A stretch of 40,738 bases of DNA from a virus: positions 1 through 40,738 of the IMG/VR virus record IMGVR_UViG_3300005613_002492. One strand, given 5' to 3'. The notes under the pieces are model-generated. The model was not told the origin of the DNA, ran no database searches, and worked only from the letters and a program-made list of their open reading frames with translations. A program made the translations under genes and the position numbers. Positions 1 to 7,514 of the stretch are shown here, piece by piece. Numbering within the stretch: the stretch's first letter is position 1; each line of letters starts with the position of its first letter.

Positions 1-33
1 CGTTATCTACAATAGTTTCAGATACCATATCTG
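1..33. repeat. Terminal near-repeat, left copy
   Basis: Bases 1-33 match bases 40706-40738 at 31 of 33 positions; the differences are position 10 (C against G) and position 30 (T against A). Both copies encode the same stretch of the capsid protein in the same frame. This looks like the overlap left when a circular or permuted genome is assembled. The mismatches may reflect population variation or base errors at contig ends. Confidence 0.85.
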
Positions 34-214
34 TACCGACTACATAGTCAGACATCAAAGCATCATTCAAAAATGATAGAATATTTACTCGGTCACCTGG
101 TTTTTTGATATCACCTTCGTAGTCCCGATTAACGATACCAGGAGCTACAGCGTTTTGGTAAACTTTCTTCAGTACTCCTGAAGAAAACTGTTCACCGAAA
201 TTTGTTAATTGCAT
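1..214 (-). CDS. Major capsid protein, N-terminal part (gene continues at 40738)
   Basis: Reading the minus strand from an ATG at 214 down to position 1 gives 71 open codons with no stop. They begin MQLTNFGEQF and end TDMVSETIVDN. The reading frame at the other end of the window (39609-40738) starts with the nearly identical MVSETILDN and continues in the same phase, so the two pieces form one protein of about 436 residues cut by the contig ends. The segment DYEGDIKKPGDRVNI resembles the N-arm of P22-type HK97-fold coat proteins, which form the icosahedral shell. A GAAAGG site lies upstream and TAAAAAATAT directly before the ATG. The scaffold gene lies immediately upstream, the usual order. 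Family assignment is inference; the circular joining is seen in sequence. Confidence 0.82.
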   Translation of the reverse strand, partial: MQLTNFGEQFSSGVLKKVYQNAVAPGIVNRDYEGDIKKPGDRVNILSFLNDALMSDYVVGTDMVSETIVDN

Positions 215-249
215 ATATTTTTTACCTTTCTTAGCTCTTCTGCCGACCT

Positions 250-870
250 TTAGTCAACTATTTGGATTTGGTCTTTCATAATCATATCCTGATATTTTCT
301 AAAGTTGGTTTCACGAAGTAATTTAGCGTCAGCACTAGTCATCTTTCCGACAGTAGAAGGAGTCTTATCGCCACCCGTAGGACTTTCTAAGCCAGTACGT
401 TTAGGGGTAAGTAGTCCTTTTTCTACTTTGAACGCTTTAGCAGCTGTTTGTAGGCTCATGCCCTGATTTTCAGGGTCTAATAAGTATTCTTCAAACTCTG
501 CTTGGTGTTCGTTAATGTCAGGATTAGCAATTAAAACTTCCTTTTTAGCATTCTCTTTTTTGATTTCAGCTAATTCGGATTCTAATTGTTTGGTCCGTTC
601 ATTAAACTTTCGGTCTAATGCCTTGCCTTCGTCTGAAAACACTTCGTCATCAGAAGAGGTAGAGGATTCTTTTTGTTTAAGTAATTCTTCAAGCTCCCTT
701 CTTTTCTCTCGTTCCTCGTGTAAGGATTTGAGTAAAAGGTTTGGCTCGGTTTTATCACCAGCCTTAGCTTGAGTAGGTTCTACACCTTCCTCTTCAGGTG
801 TTAGTTCCTCGATGGATTCTGACTCCTGTCCCTGTGTCAAAGGGTCTTTAACGACTTCTTCATTTTGCAT
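250..870 (-). CDS. Capsid scaffolding protein
   Basis: A 206-residue protein starting at an ATG (MQNEEVVKD). An upstream TTG at 894 is open but has no supporting site. It is strongly charged and predicted helical: an acidic N-terminal third, then a coiled-coil stretch rich in E, K and L (about residues 45-120 from the upstream start), then a basic tail (FRKYQDMIMKDQ). That composition, its length and its place between portal and capsid genes are typical of phage scaffolding proteins, which co-assemble with coat protein into the procapsid and then leave or are degraded. No enzymatic motif is visible. The function is inferred from position and composition rather than a signature. Confidence 0.75.
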   Translation of the reverse strand: MQNEEVVKDPLTQGQESESIEELTPEEEGVEPTQAKAGDKTEPNLLLKSLHEEREKRRELEELLKQKESSTSSDDEVFSDEGKALDRKFNERTKQLESELAEIKKENAKKEVLIANPDINEHQAEFEEYLLDPENQGMSLQTAAKAFKVEKGLLTPKRTGLESPTGGDKTPSTVGKMTSADAKLLRETNFRKYQDMIMKDQIQIVD

Positions 871-902
871 ATTTTTAACGCCTATAGCAGGCAAATTAAT
901 TA

Positions 903-1070
903 TTAAAGTCTAGAGATTAAATTCTCTAAATCACTAATTCTTGTTATTCTCAATTCTTTTAACTTATCATATAAAGCTAAAAGCTCTTTTTTTGTTTTTT
1001 GTTCTGTGGTTTCTTCAACTGCAACTTCTTCAGTTACAATATCTTCCACAATTTTCTTTTTTCTTCCCAT
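903..1070 (-). CDS. Small charged protein, 55 aa
   Basis: A short ORF (MGRKKKIVEDIV... to ...LISRL, TAA stop). The N-terminus is lysine-rich, the middle glutamate/threonine-rich, and the C-terminal half (KKELLALYDKLKEL) a likely amphipathic helix. It fits neatly in the gap between the scaffold gene and the basic 76-residue gene, on the same strand. Without it this stretch would be empty in an otherwise closely packed operon. I do not recognise a family. It may be a head-assembly accessory protein, but only its position supports that. Confidence 0.6.
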   Translation of the reverse strand: MGRKKKIVEDIVTEEVAVEETTEQKTKKELLALYDKLKELRITRISDLENLISRL

Positions 1071-1084
1071 AAGTTTGTTGTTAA

Positions 1085-1315
1085 TTATCTTTTGACTCTT
1101 TTTATAAAGTCTTTTTTAATTTTTCTTTTAATTTCCATACTTCCAGCACTTGAGCTTAATCCACCAGGGTATCTTTTTTTAATTTCTCTTTGAACCCCCT
1201 CATTGATAGCTTTTCTTGTATTTCTCTTATTCTTTACAATTCCAGAAACATTTTTTACTGTTTCTCTAGCTCCCTGTAAGTTGTATTTTATTCTTTGAAA
1301 TGGTTGTGTTGGCAT
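1085..1315 (-). CDS. Small basic virion-cluster protein, 76 aa
   Basis: Starts at an ATG preceded by the A/T-rich ACAAAATAAAT context common in this block. The protein is very basic (many K and R, ending KKDFIKRVKR) with a central YPGGLSSSAGS segment. No family is recognised. The charge would suit nucleic-acid contact or head packaging, but that is speculation. It sits three bases from the upstream gene's end in the same operon as scaffold and capsid. Confidence 0.6.
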   Translation of the reverse strand: MPTQPFQRIKYNLQGARETVKNVSGIVKNKRNTRKAINEGVQREIKKRYPGGLSSSAGSMEIKRKIKKDFIKRVKR

Positions 1316-1317
1316 AT

Positions 1318-1662
1318 TTATTTTGTTAGTTGTTCTAATTGTTTCTCCATAGCCGTTCTGGTGGCTACAGGACCGTCTATAACACTTACTAAAGTCTTAT
1401 AAACTGTATGATAAGGGATTAATTGGGCTTTTCTAGCTTCATCTACTGCATAATCAGCCCATTTACTCTCAATTACACTCACTTGAGCTAGGCAATACTG
1501 TTTTAAATCATCTAAAGTCAGGTCTTTTTTAGCCAATCCAGCCTTATATTCGTTAAAAACATCCAATTCTGTCGGTGAACCATCAGGCATAGGCTCATTA
1601 CTAAGCTCGTCTGGGCTTTTAAAACCTCTTTTATGTAACCATTTGTTTAATAAATCGTGCAT
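1318..1662 (-). CDS. Hypothetical protein in head operon, 114 aa
   Basis: ATG start (MHDLLNKWLHKRGFKSPDEL) with AATAAAATAAAT directly upstream and no Shine-Dalgarno site. It is a soluble, mixed alpha-helical protein with no recognisable motif. The N-terminus reads like a short helical bundle followed by a proline/glycine-rich turn (MPDGSPTELD) and further helices. It ends next to the 76-residue basic protein and begins just after the XhlA-like gene, so it is co-transcribed with virion and lysis genes. The function is unknown. Confidence 0.6.
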   Translation of the reverse strand: MHDLLNKWLHKRGFKSPDELSNEPMPDGSPTELDVFNEYKAGLAKKDLTLDDLKQYCLAQVSVIESKWADYAVDEARKAQLIPYHTVYKTLVSVIDGPVATRTAMEKQLEQLTK

Positions 1663-1664
1663 AT

Positions 1665-1889
1665 TTATTTTATTAATTGAAAAACATAGCCAATTACACC
1701 TGAAAGAATAATCAAACCACCTGTTATAACCCCACGCCAGATTTCTAACTGTCCTGTTCTGTCTTCTAATTTGCCGATTCTACCATTAGTAGTGTCTTGT
1801 CTGTCGTGTACGCCTTTAAAACCAGACTCTATCTGTTTTTCAAGACTTTTTAGTAATTCTGTTAATGTTTGATTTGAATATTCGGTCAT
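1665..1889 (-). CDS. XhlA-like membrane protein (putative lysis accessory)
   Basis: A 74-residue protein from the ATG at 1889; a GTG three codons upstream at 1898 is also open and overlaps the previous gene. It has a soluble helical N-terminus (LTELLKSLEKQIESGFKGVHDRQ), a heptad-like linker (GRIGKLEDRTGQLEIW), and one hydrophobic span near the C-terminus (VITGGLIILSGVIGYVFQLI). This layout, a coiled coil then a single C-terminal membrane helix, matches haemolysin XhlA and similar holin-associated phage proteins. A role in host lysis or membrane anchoring of virion assembly is inferred. It sits between tail-fibre and head genes. Confidence 0.55.
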   Translation of the reverse strand: MTEYSNQTLTELLKSLEKQIESGFKGVHDRQDTTNGRIGKLEDRTGQLEIWRGVITGGLIILSGVIGYVFQLIK

Positions 1890-1890
1890 A

Positions 1891-3375
1891 CTATTCACTT
1901 AATTGTATATTATTACTTAAATTTAATACTTTGTTTTTTTGTAATGCCATTGTCTTAACAATGGGTTCAGACGCATCATAAGACACCACTTCTTTATATG
2001 TCTTAAATCCTGATTTAGAAATTTTTATTGTAAATGGTCCTCGTGGGTCAACTGGTTTTGAAGTTCCTACAACGTGATATTGTTCTCTAGTAATAAATTG
2101 TTCTGTAATATCCCCATTAGAATCTGTATTTGTATCAACTACCTTTGTTCCGTCAACATCATATATTGAAAGATTGGCACTATTTATTGGATTTCCTGAT
2201 TCATCTACAACATTTAAGTTAAATGATATTTTGTCATACAGATAACAATCATTTGAACCAGCTGCTAATATTGAAGAAAAAATAGAATCAATTAAGGTTA
2301 AAGATTGTGTACAACTAATAAAATATACTACCGCAGAACCTTCAGTATAAAGTCCTCTCGCTGTAGCTGATTGAGCACCAACTAACTGAAATACTCTTGA
2401 GCCACCTAACATATTTACATCAGTAAATGTTCCAGCACCACTACTAAAGGCGTTATCAAATTTAGTCATTGTAACCTTAGTCATTGAACAGTTAGCGCCA
2501 CTCAAAGGAATAAGGTTTCTAAATTTTGATATATTACAATTTATCAATGCTCCGGCACTATAATTTGCTCCAATGAAACCATAACTACCAGAATAATAAG
2601 AAGCATATATATAGCTAAAATTTGTACTATAAGCGTTAAGTGTTCCCCATACAATATTTGAAAGCCACGTATTACTAAAAATTAGATTGCATCCAGAGGC
2701 AGTCAACTGACTTCCTGATAAAGTTCCAAATTGCCAATTATAATTCGTGTTTGAATATAACGCATCTGCAAAAATAATAGTTTTATCTACATCTTCCCAA
2801 TACATAGCAGAATGTCCAACCAAATATGTATTAACCAAATAAACGTGTTCGCTAATCTTTTGTATAACACCCCACCCAGCGGCAACATCAGCATTATACA
2901 AATCAACAATAGAAAATTTATCACTAGAGGTACTACCAGAAAGTGTCAAAATACCATGTGCATCATTATATAAATCTAAATAACAATTATTACCAACACC
3001 AGATGTACCGTCATCAACAAAGGTAACAGTTCCACCAGAATTACAAGCAGCGTCTGTTGGCATATATCCAATAGGTGGAAAATATCCGTTTAGAAAACCG
3101 CCAGATGATGTAGCCCTAAATATTCTATAAGACACAGCCTCCCCAACTGGAATATCAAACGTAATGGTCATACTTTTATTTGTCGCATCAGCCGTTCCTG
3201 AAAACTCATCACTTGCTTTACTTTTCCCATACCATGAATAAGAAACTTGTGACCCTTTTGTTGCTACCACACGATAATAATAAGTTACCCCAGCAGTTAA
3301 GCTACCGCCCGCAGTTGGTGTTGCTACGCAGTTTATTGGTTTGCTTATATCTGTAAAACTATATCCTTTAGCCAT
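1891..3375 (-). CDS. Putative tail fibre or receptor-binding protein
   Basis: A 494-residue protein. Residues about 10-100 look like a fibronectin-type or Ig-like beta domain (VTYYYRVVATKGSQ, SYRIFRATSSGG). The middle (about 120-380) is rich in short beta strands, N, S, G, T and aromatics (YASYYSGSYGFIGANYSAGA), suggesting a beta-solenoid. Residues about 390-480 (VVDESGNPINSANLSIYDVDGT) resemble a carboxypeptidase-regulatory-like beta sandwich, common in adhesive proteins. The N-terminus overlaps the end of the upstream 81-residue gene by 8 bases. A surface-binding role is inferred from architecture; no enzymatic residues are seen. Confidence 0.6.
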   Translation of the reverse strand: MAKGYSFTDISKPINCVATPTAGGSLTAGVTYYYRVVATKGSQVSYSWYGKSKASDEFSGTADATNKSMTITFDIPVGEAVSYRIFRATSSGGFLNGYFPPIGYMPTDAACNSGGTVTFVDDGTSGVGNNCYLDLYNDAHGILTLSGSTSSDKFSIVDLYNADVAAGWGVIQKISEHVYLVNTYLVGHSAMYWEDVDKTIIFADALYSNTNYNWQFGTLSGSQLTASGCNLIFSNTWLSNIVWGTLNAYSTNFSYIYASYYSGSYGFIGANYSAGALINCNISKFRNLIPLSGANCSMTKVTMTKFDNAFSSGAGTFTDVNMLGGSRVFQLVGAQSATARGLYTEGSAVVYFISCTQSLTLIDSIFSSILAAGSNDCYLYDKISFNLNVVDESGNPINSANLSIYDVDGTKVVDTNTDSNGDITEQFITREQYHVVGTSKPVDPRGPFTIKISKSGFKTYKEVVSYDASEPIVKTMALQKNKVLNLSNNIQLSE

Positions 3376-3613
3376 TTAATTCATTTAATAAATCATTTAA
3401 CTTATCTATTTCAATTTGAATAGATGACATTCTTTGATAAAATGGGTGGTTTTCTTTTGCCCAAGCAATCAGTTCTGTGTCTTTAGGTTTTGGTTCTAAT
3501 AATACATCTTGTAAATCTTTTATTTCTTTTTTCAAAGCATTAACATCAATAACCCTTTCCTCGGTTTTTATTTCTTTGACTGTGTCTTTGTCTATTGTTT
3601 CGTATGTTATCAT
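3368..3613 (-). CDS. Small helical protein, 81 aa
   Basis: ATG start (MITYETIDKDTVKEIKTEER). Most of the protein is predicted coiled coil, with leucine/isoleucine heptads (VNALKKEIKDLQDVLL and IQIEIDKLNDLLNEL). It overlaps both neighbours by a few bases, showing tight translational coupling inside the fibre gene cluster. It could be a trimerising chaperone or connector for the fibres on either side, but no family is recognised. Confidence 0.6.
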   Translation of the reverse strand: MITYETIDKDTVKEIKTEERVIDVNALKKEIKDLQDVLLEPKPKDTELIAWAKENHPFYQRMSSIQIEIDKLNDLLNELNG

Positions 3614-4560
3614 ATAATTTCTTTATAAGAATAAGTAATTACTTTTCCAGCCGAAGCACAATAAGCATATATTTGTTGTGAAGCACCCATATTCATAGTT
3701 GCTTTTCCGTCTGGTGGTAATAAAATACCGTTAGCATTTGAATTAGCAAATCCCCAATACATATCTGCATCGCTTCCATTGTAAAGAATTAAAATATGTT
3801 TTTCTGTTGAAGCCGTAGTAGGAACTGCATAAGCTGTATTAGCGTTAGTTAGAGTAACGCTTCCATTGCTGCCACTTCCTACTGGATATATTGGTTCACC
3901 AAAGCTATCTACTGTATCACCATCACTATTTTCTATTTTAACTGACTTGTAACCCCTACTACCACCTGAAGTACCACCAAAATTAAAATCTACTGGCTTA
4001 CCCTTACTATCTCGCAGTTGAACTGGTAGCGGATTAGCAATATCAACTCCTGCTAATTCCATAACTCCCCGAACACTCATGTCCCCTTCTGGCCACTCAA
4101 AGTCCATTTTAGGTACATTTACCTCTACTTTAGCCTCTGGTACGTTCACAATAGGCGCTTTAAGCCCTTTAAACGCTGTTTTAAGCGTGTTTTCTATGCC
4201 TTTGGTATCAATGTTCACTTTAGCCTCTGGAACGCTTATATCGGGTATTTTTACCTCTGGAACTGTTATGTTCGGCACCTTAATTTCAGGCACATCAACC
4301 TTAACCGCCTTAATAGCTTCTGATACTGCCTGTATGCTTTTATCAAAGGACTTGCTCTGCTCTACTAAACTTGCATTTATTGTATTAAAAACTTGTTTAT
4401 TTATCTCGCTTTGTTCATATAAAGCCTCAAGCACAGGATTTACAGCCTGCTCTACTAAATCAACATTAAACTCGTGGTCTCTCTGTTGGGCTTCTTTAGC
4501 ACGTTTAATATCTAACGCCCTATCTAAGTCTTTATCTAATTGTCTTAATTGTTCTGACAT
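3610..4560 (-). CDS. Virion shaft protein with VPxxKVP repeats, 316 aa
   Basis: Residues 1-85 are helical and charged. Residues about 88-150 carry a repeating Val-Pro pattern (VPEIKVPNITVPEVKIP and further copies), likely an extended fibrous shaft. Residues 154-192 hold WPEGDM followed by NPLPVQLRDSKGKPVDF. The same block occurs in the 605-residue protein at 5694-7511, so the two are paralogues over this region. The C-terminal 100 residues form a beta-rich domain (TLTNANTAYAVPTTASTEKHILIL) like small head-decoration or fibre-tip domains. A structural role in the virion is inferred. The stop lies within four bases of the next gene's start. Confidence 0.6.
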   Translation of the reverse strand: MSEQLRQLDKDLDRALDIKRAKEAQQRDHEFNVDLVEQAVNPVLEALYEQSEINKQVFNTINASLVEQSKSFDKSIQAVSEAIKAVKVDVPEIKVPNITVPEVKIPDISVPEAKVNIDTKGIENTLKTAFKGLKAPIVNVPEAKVEVNVPKMDFEWPEGDMSVRGVMELAGVDIANPLPVQLRDSKGKPVDFNFGGTSGGSRGYKSVKIENSDGDTVDSFGEPIYPVGSGSNGSVTLTNANTAYAVPTTASTEKHILILYNGSDADMYWGFANSNANGILLPPDGKATMNMGASQQIYAYCASAGKVITYSYKEII

Positions 4561-4561
4561 A

Positions 4562-5692
4562 CTAGCCTACGCCTAAAGTTAATAAAGTTGGTATTACTGA
4601 TACTCCACCTGCTGCCGCACTATGTTCTATAACAAGTTTAGGGTCTTTAGTTGTTCCTGTATTATCAGTAAAATTAACATTTGTTTGAGACTGTTTATCT
4701 GTTCCTGTCCCTATACTACCGCCAGTATCTTCAATGTCGTGTCCCTCTCTTAATCCAAATCTTGCTATATTATATGTACCGTCAGCAACTAGGTATGCTA
4801 AACCAGTTGCATTAAAATTAAAATCATTATAAGCAGCGTTAGTCATTGATGTTATGTCCAAATCATCACTATATTTTGTTGTTCCGTAATTATTATAATC
4901 ATTATGAGTAAACGCCGTGTCACTATCATTAGTAGAATTTACTATAGCACCATAACTATCACTATCATTAACTTGGTCTAATTTATTATCCATATAAATA
5001 GATAATTTTGCACTATCTATTGTATCACCACTTGGCAATGTATATCTAAAATAGTAATAACTTCTACCAATAGCATAGCCCAAAGAAGTTAATGCCCTAA
5101 CTCCAAAACCTGTACCAGAATTAGCTTGTGTTGTTGTATTATCACCAATAATAGAAGCAGATTGATTGCGAACAGTTGACCAAGTATAACTCCAACCATA
5201 ATAATGGTTGCCGTCATTTACGTAAGTTCCTGTTCCTGCTTCTGAATAAACTGTTGTGGTAGTATTACCAATCTTACCTTTAATTATATTACTATCAATG
5301 AACTTTTGCTTTTTAACAGATATTGTATGCTCTAAAGATTGTAAAATAGCTTCTTTTGGGTCTTCTCTTAACTTTCTTACTTGATGTATTATGCCATCAC
5401 CATTGTCTTCGTCCCACTCTCTAACAATACTCCCATTAGGGTCATCAACTAAAATGGGTGGATTGATAAATATAAATCTTTCAATATCAACACTTCCGTC
5501 TTTACCAAAACCAATTTGTTTTTTTCCTTGCCAAGCACGAGCAAATACTTCTACACCACCTTCAATAGCTTTAATATCAACTATTTCAATATCAAACTTG
5601 TTTCGCTTTGTTTTTTTAACAGACTTAATCTTGGCAATTTCTTGCCCTTTTAAATCTGCTTTCTCTTTAGCTGTCTTTCCTTCTAAATTCAT
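4562..5692 (-). CDS. Virion protein with DNRLRE-like beta-sandwich, 376 aa
   Basis: Residues 1-135 form a separate, more charged domain (EIVDIKAIEGGVEVFARAWQ) that may attach it to the particle. From about 145 to 358 the sequence has the hallmarks of a DNRLRE/TGF-beta-propeptide-like beta domain: YYYFRYTLPSG at 212-222, SAKLSIYM, a long Asn/Asp/Thr-rich middle, and the closing PKLVIEHS at 351-358. Such domains occur in secreted adhesins and phage tail proteins. The gene lies among other fibre-like genes and uses the ATAATATG start context. A receptor-binding or decoration role is inferred. Confidence 0.55.
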   Translation of the reverse strand: MNLEGKTAKEKADLKGQEIAKIKSVKKTKRNKFDIEIVDIKAIEGGVEVFARAWQGKKQIGFGKDGSVDIERFIFINPPILVDDPNGSIVREWDEDNGDGIIHQVRKLREDPKEAILQSLEHTISVKKQKFIDSNIIKGKIGNTTTTVYSEAGTGTYVNDGNHYYGWSYTWSTVRNQSASIIGDNTTTQANSGTGFGVRALTSLGYAIGRSYYYFRYTLPSGDTIDSAKLSIYMDNKLDQVNDSDSYGAIVNSTNDSDTAFTHNDYNNYGTTKYSDDLDITSMTNAAYNDFNFNATGLAYLVADGTYNIARFGLREGHDIEDTGGSIGTGTDKQSQTNVNFTDNTGTTKDPKLVIEHSAAAGGVSVIPTLLTLGVG

Positions 5693-5693
5693 A

Positions 5694-7511
5694 TTATGAA
5701 CTTGCTTTAATAAATCCTGCTGTTATATCTACAGTTGTACCAGTAATGTCTTCCATATCAACAGTCCAACTAGCGTCTTGATGGTCTTGTGGTATCGCTT
5801 TACTAGGTGCTATACCTGCAGTTCCATTAGCTGGGACTTCTACTGTCATCTGTACTGTACCGCCTGTAGTCTGTCTAAAGTCTACTGCTACCGCTACATC
5901 ACTTTGGTTAGCACACATCACATAAACTAAATCGTGATAATATCCACTCTCACCAGCTAGTAAGGCTGTTTCTGTACCTGTAGTTAAACTTACATAAGCT
6001 GACTTACGACCACCTCTAACTGTAGTTTCTATCATTGGTTGTGGATTGTCGCTGTCATATTCAAGCCCTGCATTATTAGCAGGTACAGCGACCACGCTTC
6101 CAGTTAAGCCACTAACCGCTACTGTTCCGTCAACAGTGATACTTCCACCTGCGTCATCAATCGGTACAGGATTGCTAGTTGTATAAGCCACGCCAGAACT
6201 ATCTACTATATTAGCGCCTACTGTTCCGCTTACACCTGAGACGGCTACTGTACCATCTACTGTGAGAGAACCACCAGCGTCATCTATTGGAACTGGGTTA
6301 GAAGAAGAATATTGAACTCCTGAACTGTCTATTAGAGCTGATGCTACGCTGTTTGCTATACCTGATACAGCTACTGTGCCACTTACTGGTTGAGTTGCTT
6401 GCCAGAATGTACCAGTTACTGGAATTGAAGCGTTATCTACTGTAACATTATGACCATCAGGAAGTTGTCCTGCTACTAAAGCGGCTAAATCTCCTGCGGC
6501 TGTATCTGGTAAGGTAGCCATTTGTACTGGTGCTGGATTATCGCCATCATAAGCAATTCCATCTACATCAACAGGCACACTTGCAGTTGTAGCACTACCT
6601 CCAGAAGCAATGGTTACTGGTAAAGGATTAGAACCACTATAACCTACACCTGAACTATCAATGATACTAGCCGCTACGCTATTAGTAATACCACTTACAG
6701 CTACAGTCCCGCTTACAGCTACTGGTGTTGCTCTTAATTCTGCATCTGTAAGACCAGAGCCTCCAGTTTCAACAGATACTCTTAAACGATTATCAGAGTT
6801 TACTAAATCACTTGTAGAATAAGTTGTACCAAATTGACCAGTAACATTAGTTGACCATATCGCACCGCTAGCCTGAGCCACAGGAACGCTAGATGCTCTA
6901 AGTTCTGCGTCTGTTAGTCCGCTACCACCTGTTTCTACTGATACTTTTAATCTACCATCAGCATTCTGTAGTTCTGAGAAAGCAGACTGTGCATAACCCT
7001 TTATAGTAAAGAAGTCAGCCTTTCCACCACCCCCACCGCTAATGATAGAGCCACCAGCACTAACATCTACTGGGTTGCCTTTAGAGTCCCTAATTTGGAC
7101 AGAAAGGGGGTTGCTAGCATTGATTCCCTCCAAACTAACAGTACCTTTAATAGGCATATCTCCAGTTGGCCATTTCATCTGTGGAATGTTGATGTCGGGT
7201 ATTTTAATAGGTGGGACACTAACATTAGCGATAGGAGTCGGAACATAAACATCCGGACTTGATACATTCACGATAGGAGTAGGTACAGTAACTTTAGGCG
7301 CTTCTACTTGAATAACCTGTTTACTTAAGATGCCTTTTAAGATGCGTTCAGTAGCATCAGTTAAAGCAGGTGTTATTAACTTAGCTAAGTCAGTACCGAC
7401 AGCTTTAAGTAGCGTGTCTCTCTCACGATTAAGATTGAATTGTGGCTGGTCTAGCCTTTTACGGGCTAGTTTTTTATCCAGTGCTTTGTTTGTTTGGTCA
7501 AATATAGACAT
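5694..7511 (-). CDS. Repeat-rich virion fibre protein, 605 aa
   Basis: A charged helical N-terminus (1-65) is followed by a Val-Pro shaft (VEAPKVTVPTPIVNV and on, about 68-110). Next comes the block QMKWPTGDM ... NPLSVQIRDSKGNPVDV (111-150), shared with the 316-residue protein. Residues 186-265 hold two copies of a unit containing VSVETGGSGLTDAELRA. Residues about 269-494 hold four imperfect copies of a unit of roughly 32-42 residues, beginning TVAVSG and containing IDSSGVxYxxSNPxP, with inserts between the first two copies. The C-terminal 100 residues (SAYVSLTTGTETALLAG) form a beta-rich tip. The architecture suits a long trimeric fibre. It lies directly after the portal gene. Confidence 0.65.
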   Translation of the reverse strand: MSIFDQTNKALDKKLARKRLDQPQFNLNRERDTLLKAVGTDLAKLITPALTDATERILKGILSKQVIQVEAPKVTVPTPIVNVSSPDVYVPTPIANVSVPPIKIPDINIPQMKWPTGDMPIKGTVSLEGINASNPLSVQIRDSKGNPVDVSAGGSIISGGGGGKADFFTIKGYAQSAFSELQNADGRLKVSVETGGSGLTDAELRASSVPVAQASGAIWSTNVTGQFGTTYSTSDLVNSDNRLRVSVETGGSGLTDAELRATPVAVSGTVAVSGITNSVAASIIDSSGVGYSGSNPLPVTIASGGSATTASVPVDVDGIAYDGDNPAPVQMATLPDTAAGDLAALVAGQLPDGHNVTVDNASIPVTGTFWQATQPVSGTVAVSGIANSVASALIDSSGVQYSSSNPVPIDDAGGSLTVDGTVAVSGVSGTVGANIVDSSGVAYTTSNPVPIDDAGGSITVDGTVAVSGLTGSVVAVPANNAGLEYDSDNPQPMIETTVRGGRKSAYVSLTTGTETALLAGESGYYHDLVYVMCANQSDVAVAVDFRQTTGGTVQMTVEVPANGTAGIAPSKAIPQDHQDASWTVDMEDITGTTVDITAGFIKASS

Positions 7512-7514
7512 ATA

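Noticed and set aside
4079-4576. Plus-strand 165-codon open frame
   Set aside because: It is the antisense shadow of the Val-Pro repeat region of the 316-residue virion protein; composition is biased Ser/Thr/Leu and there is no start signal.
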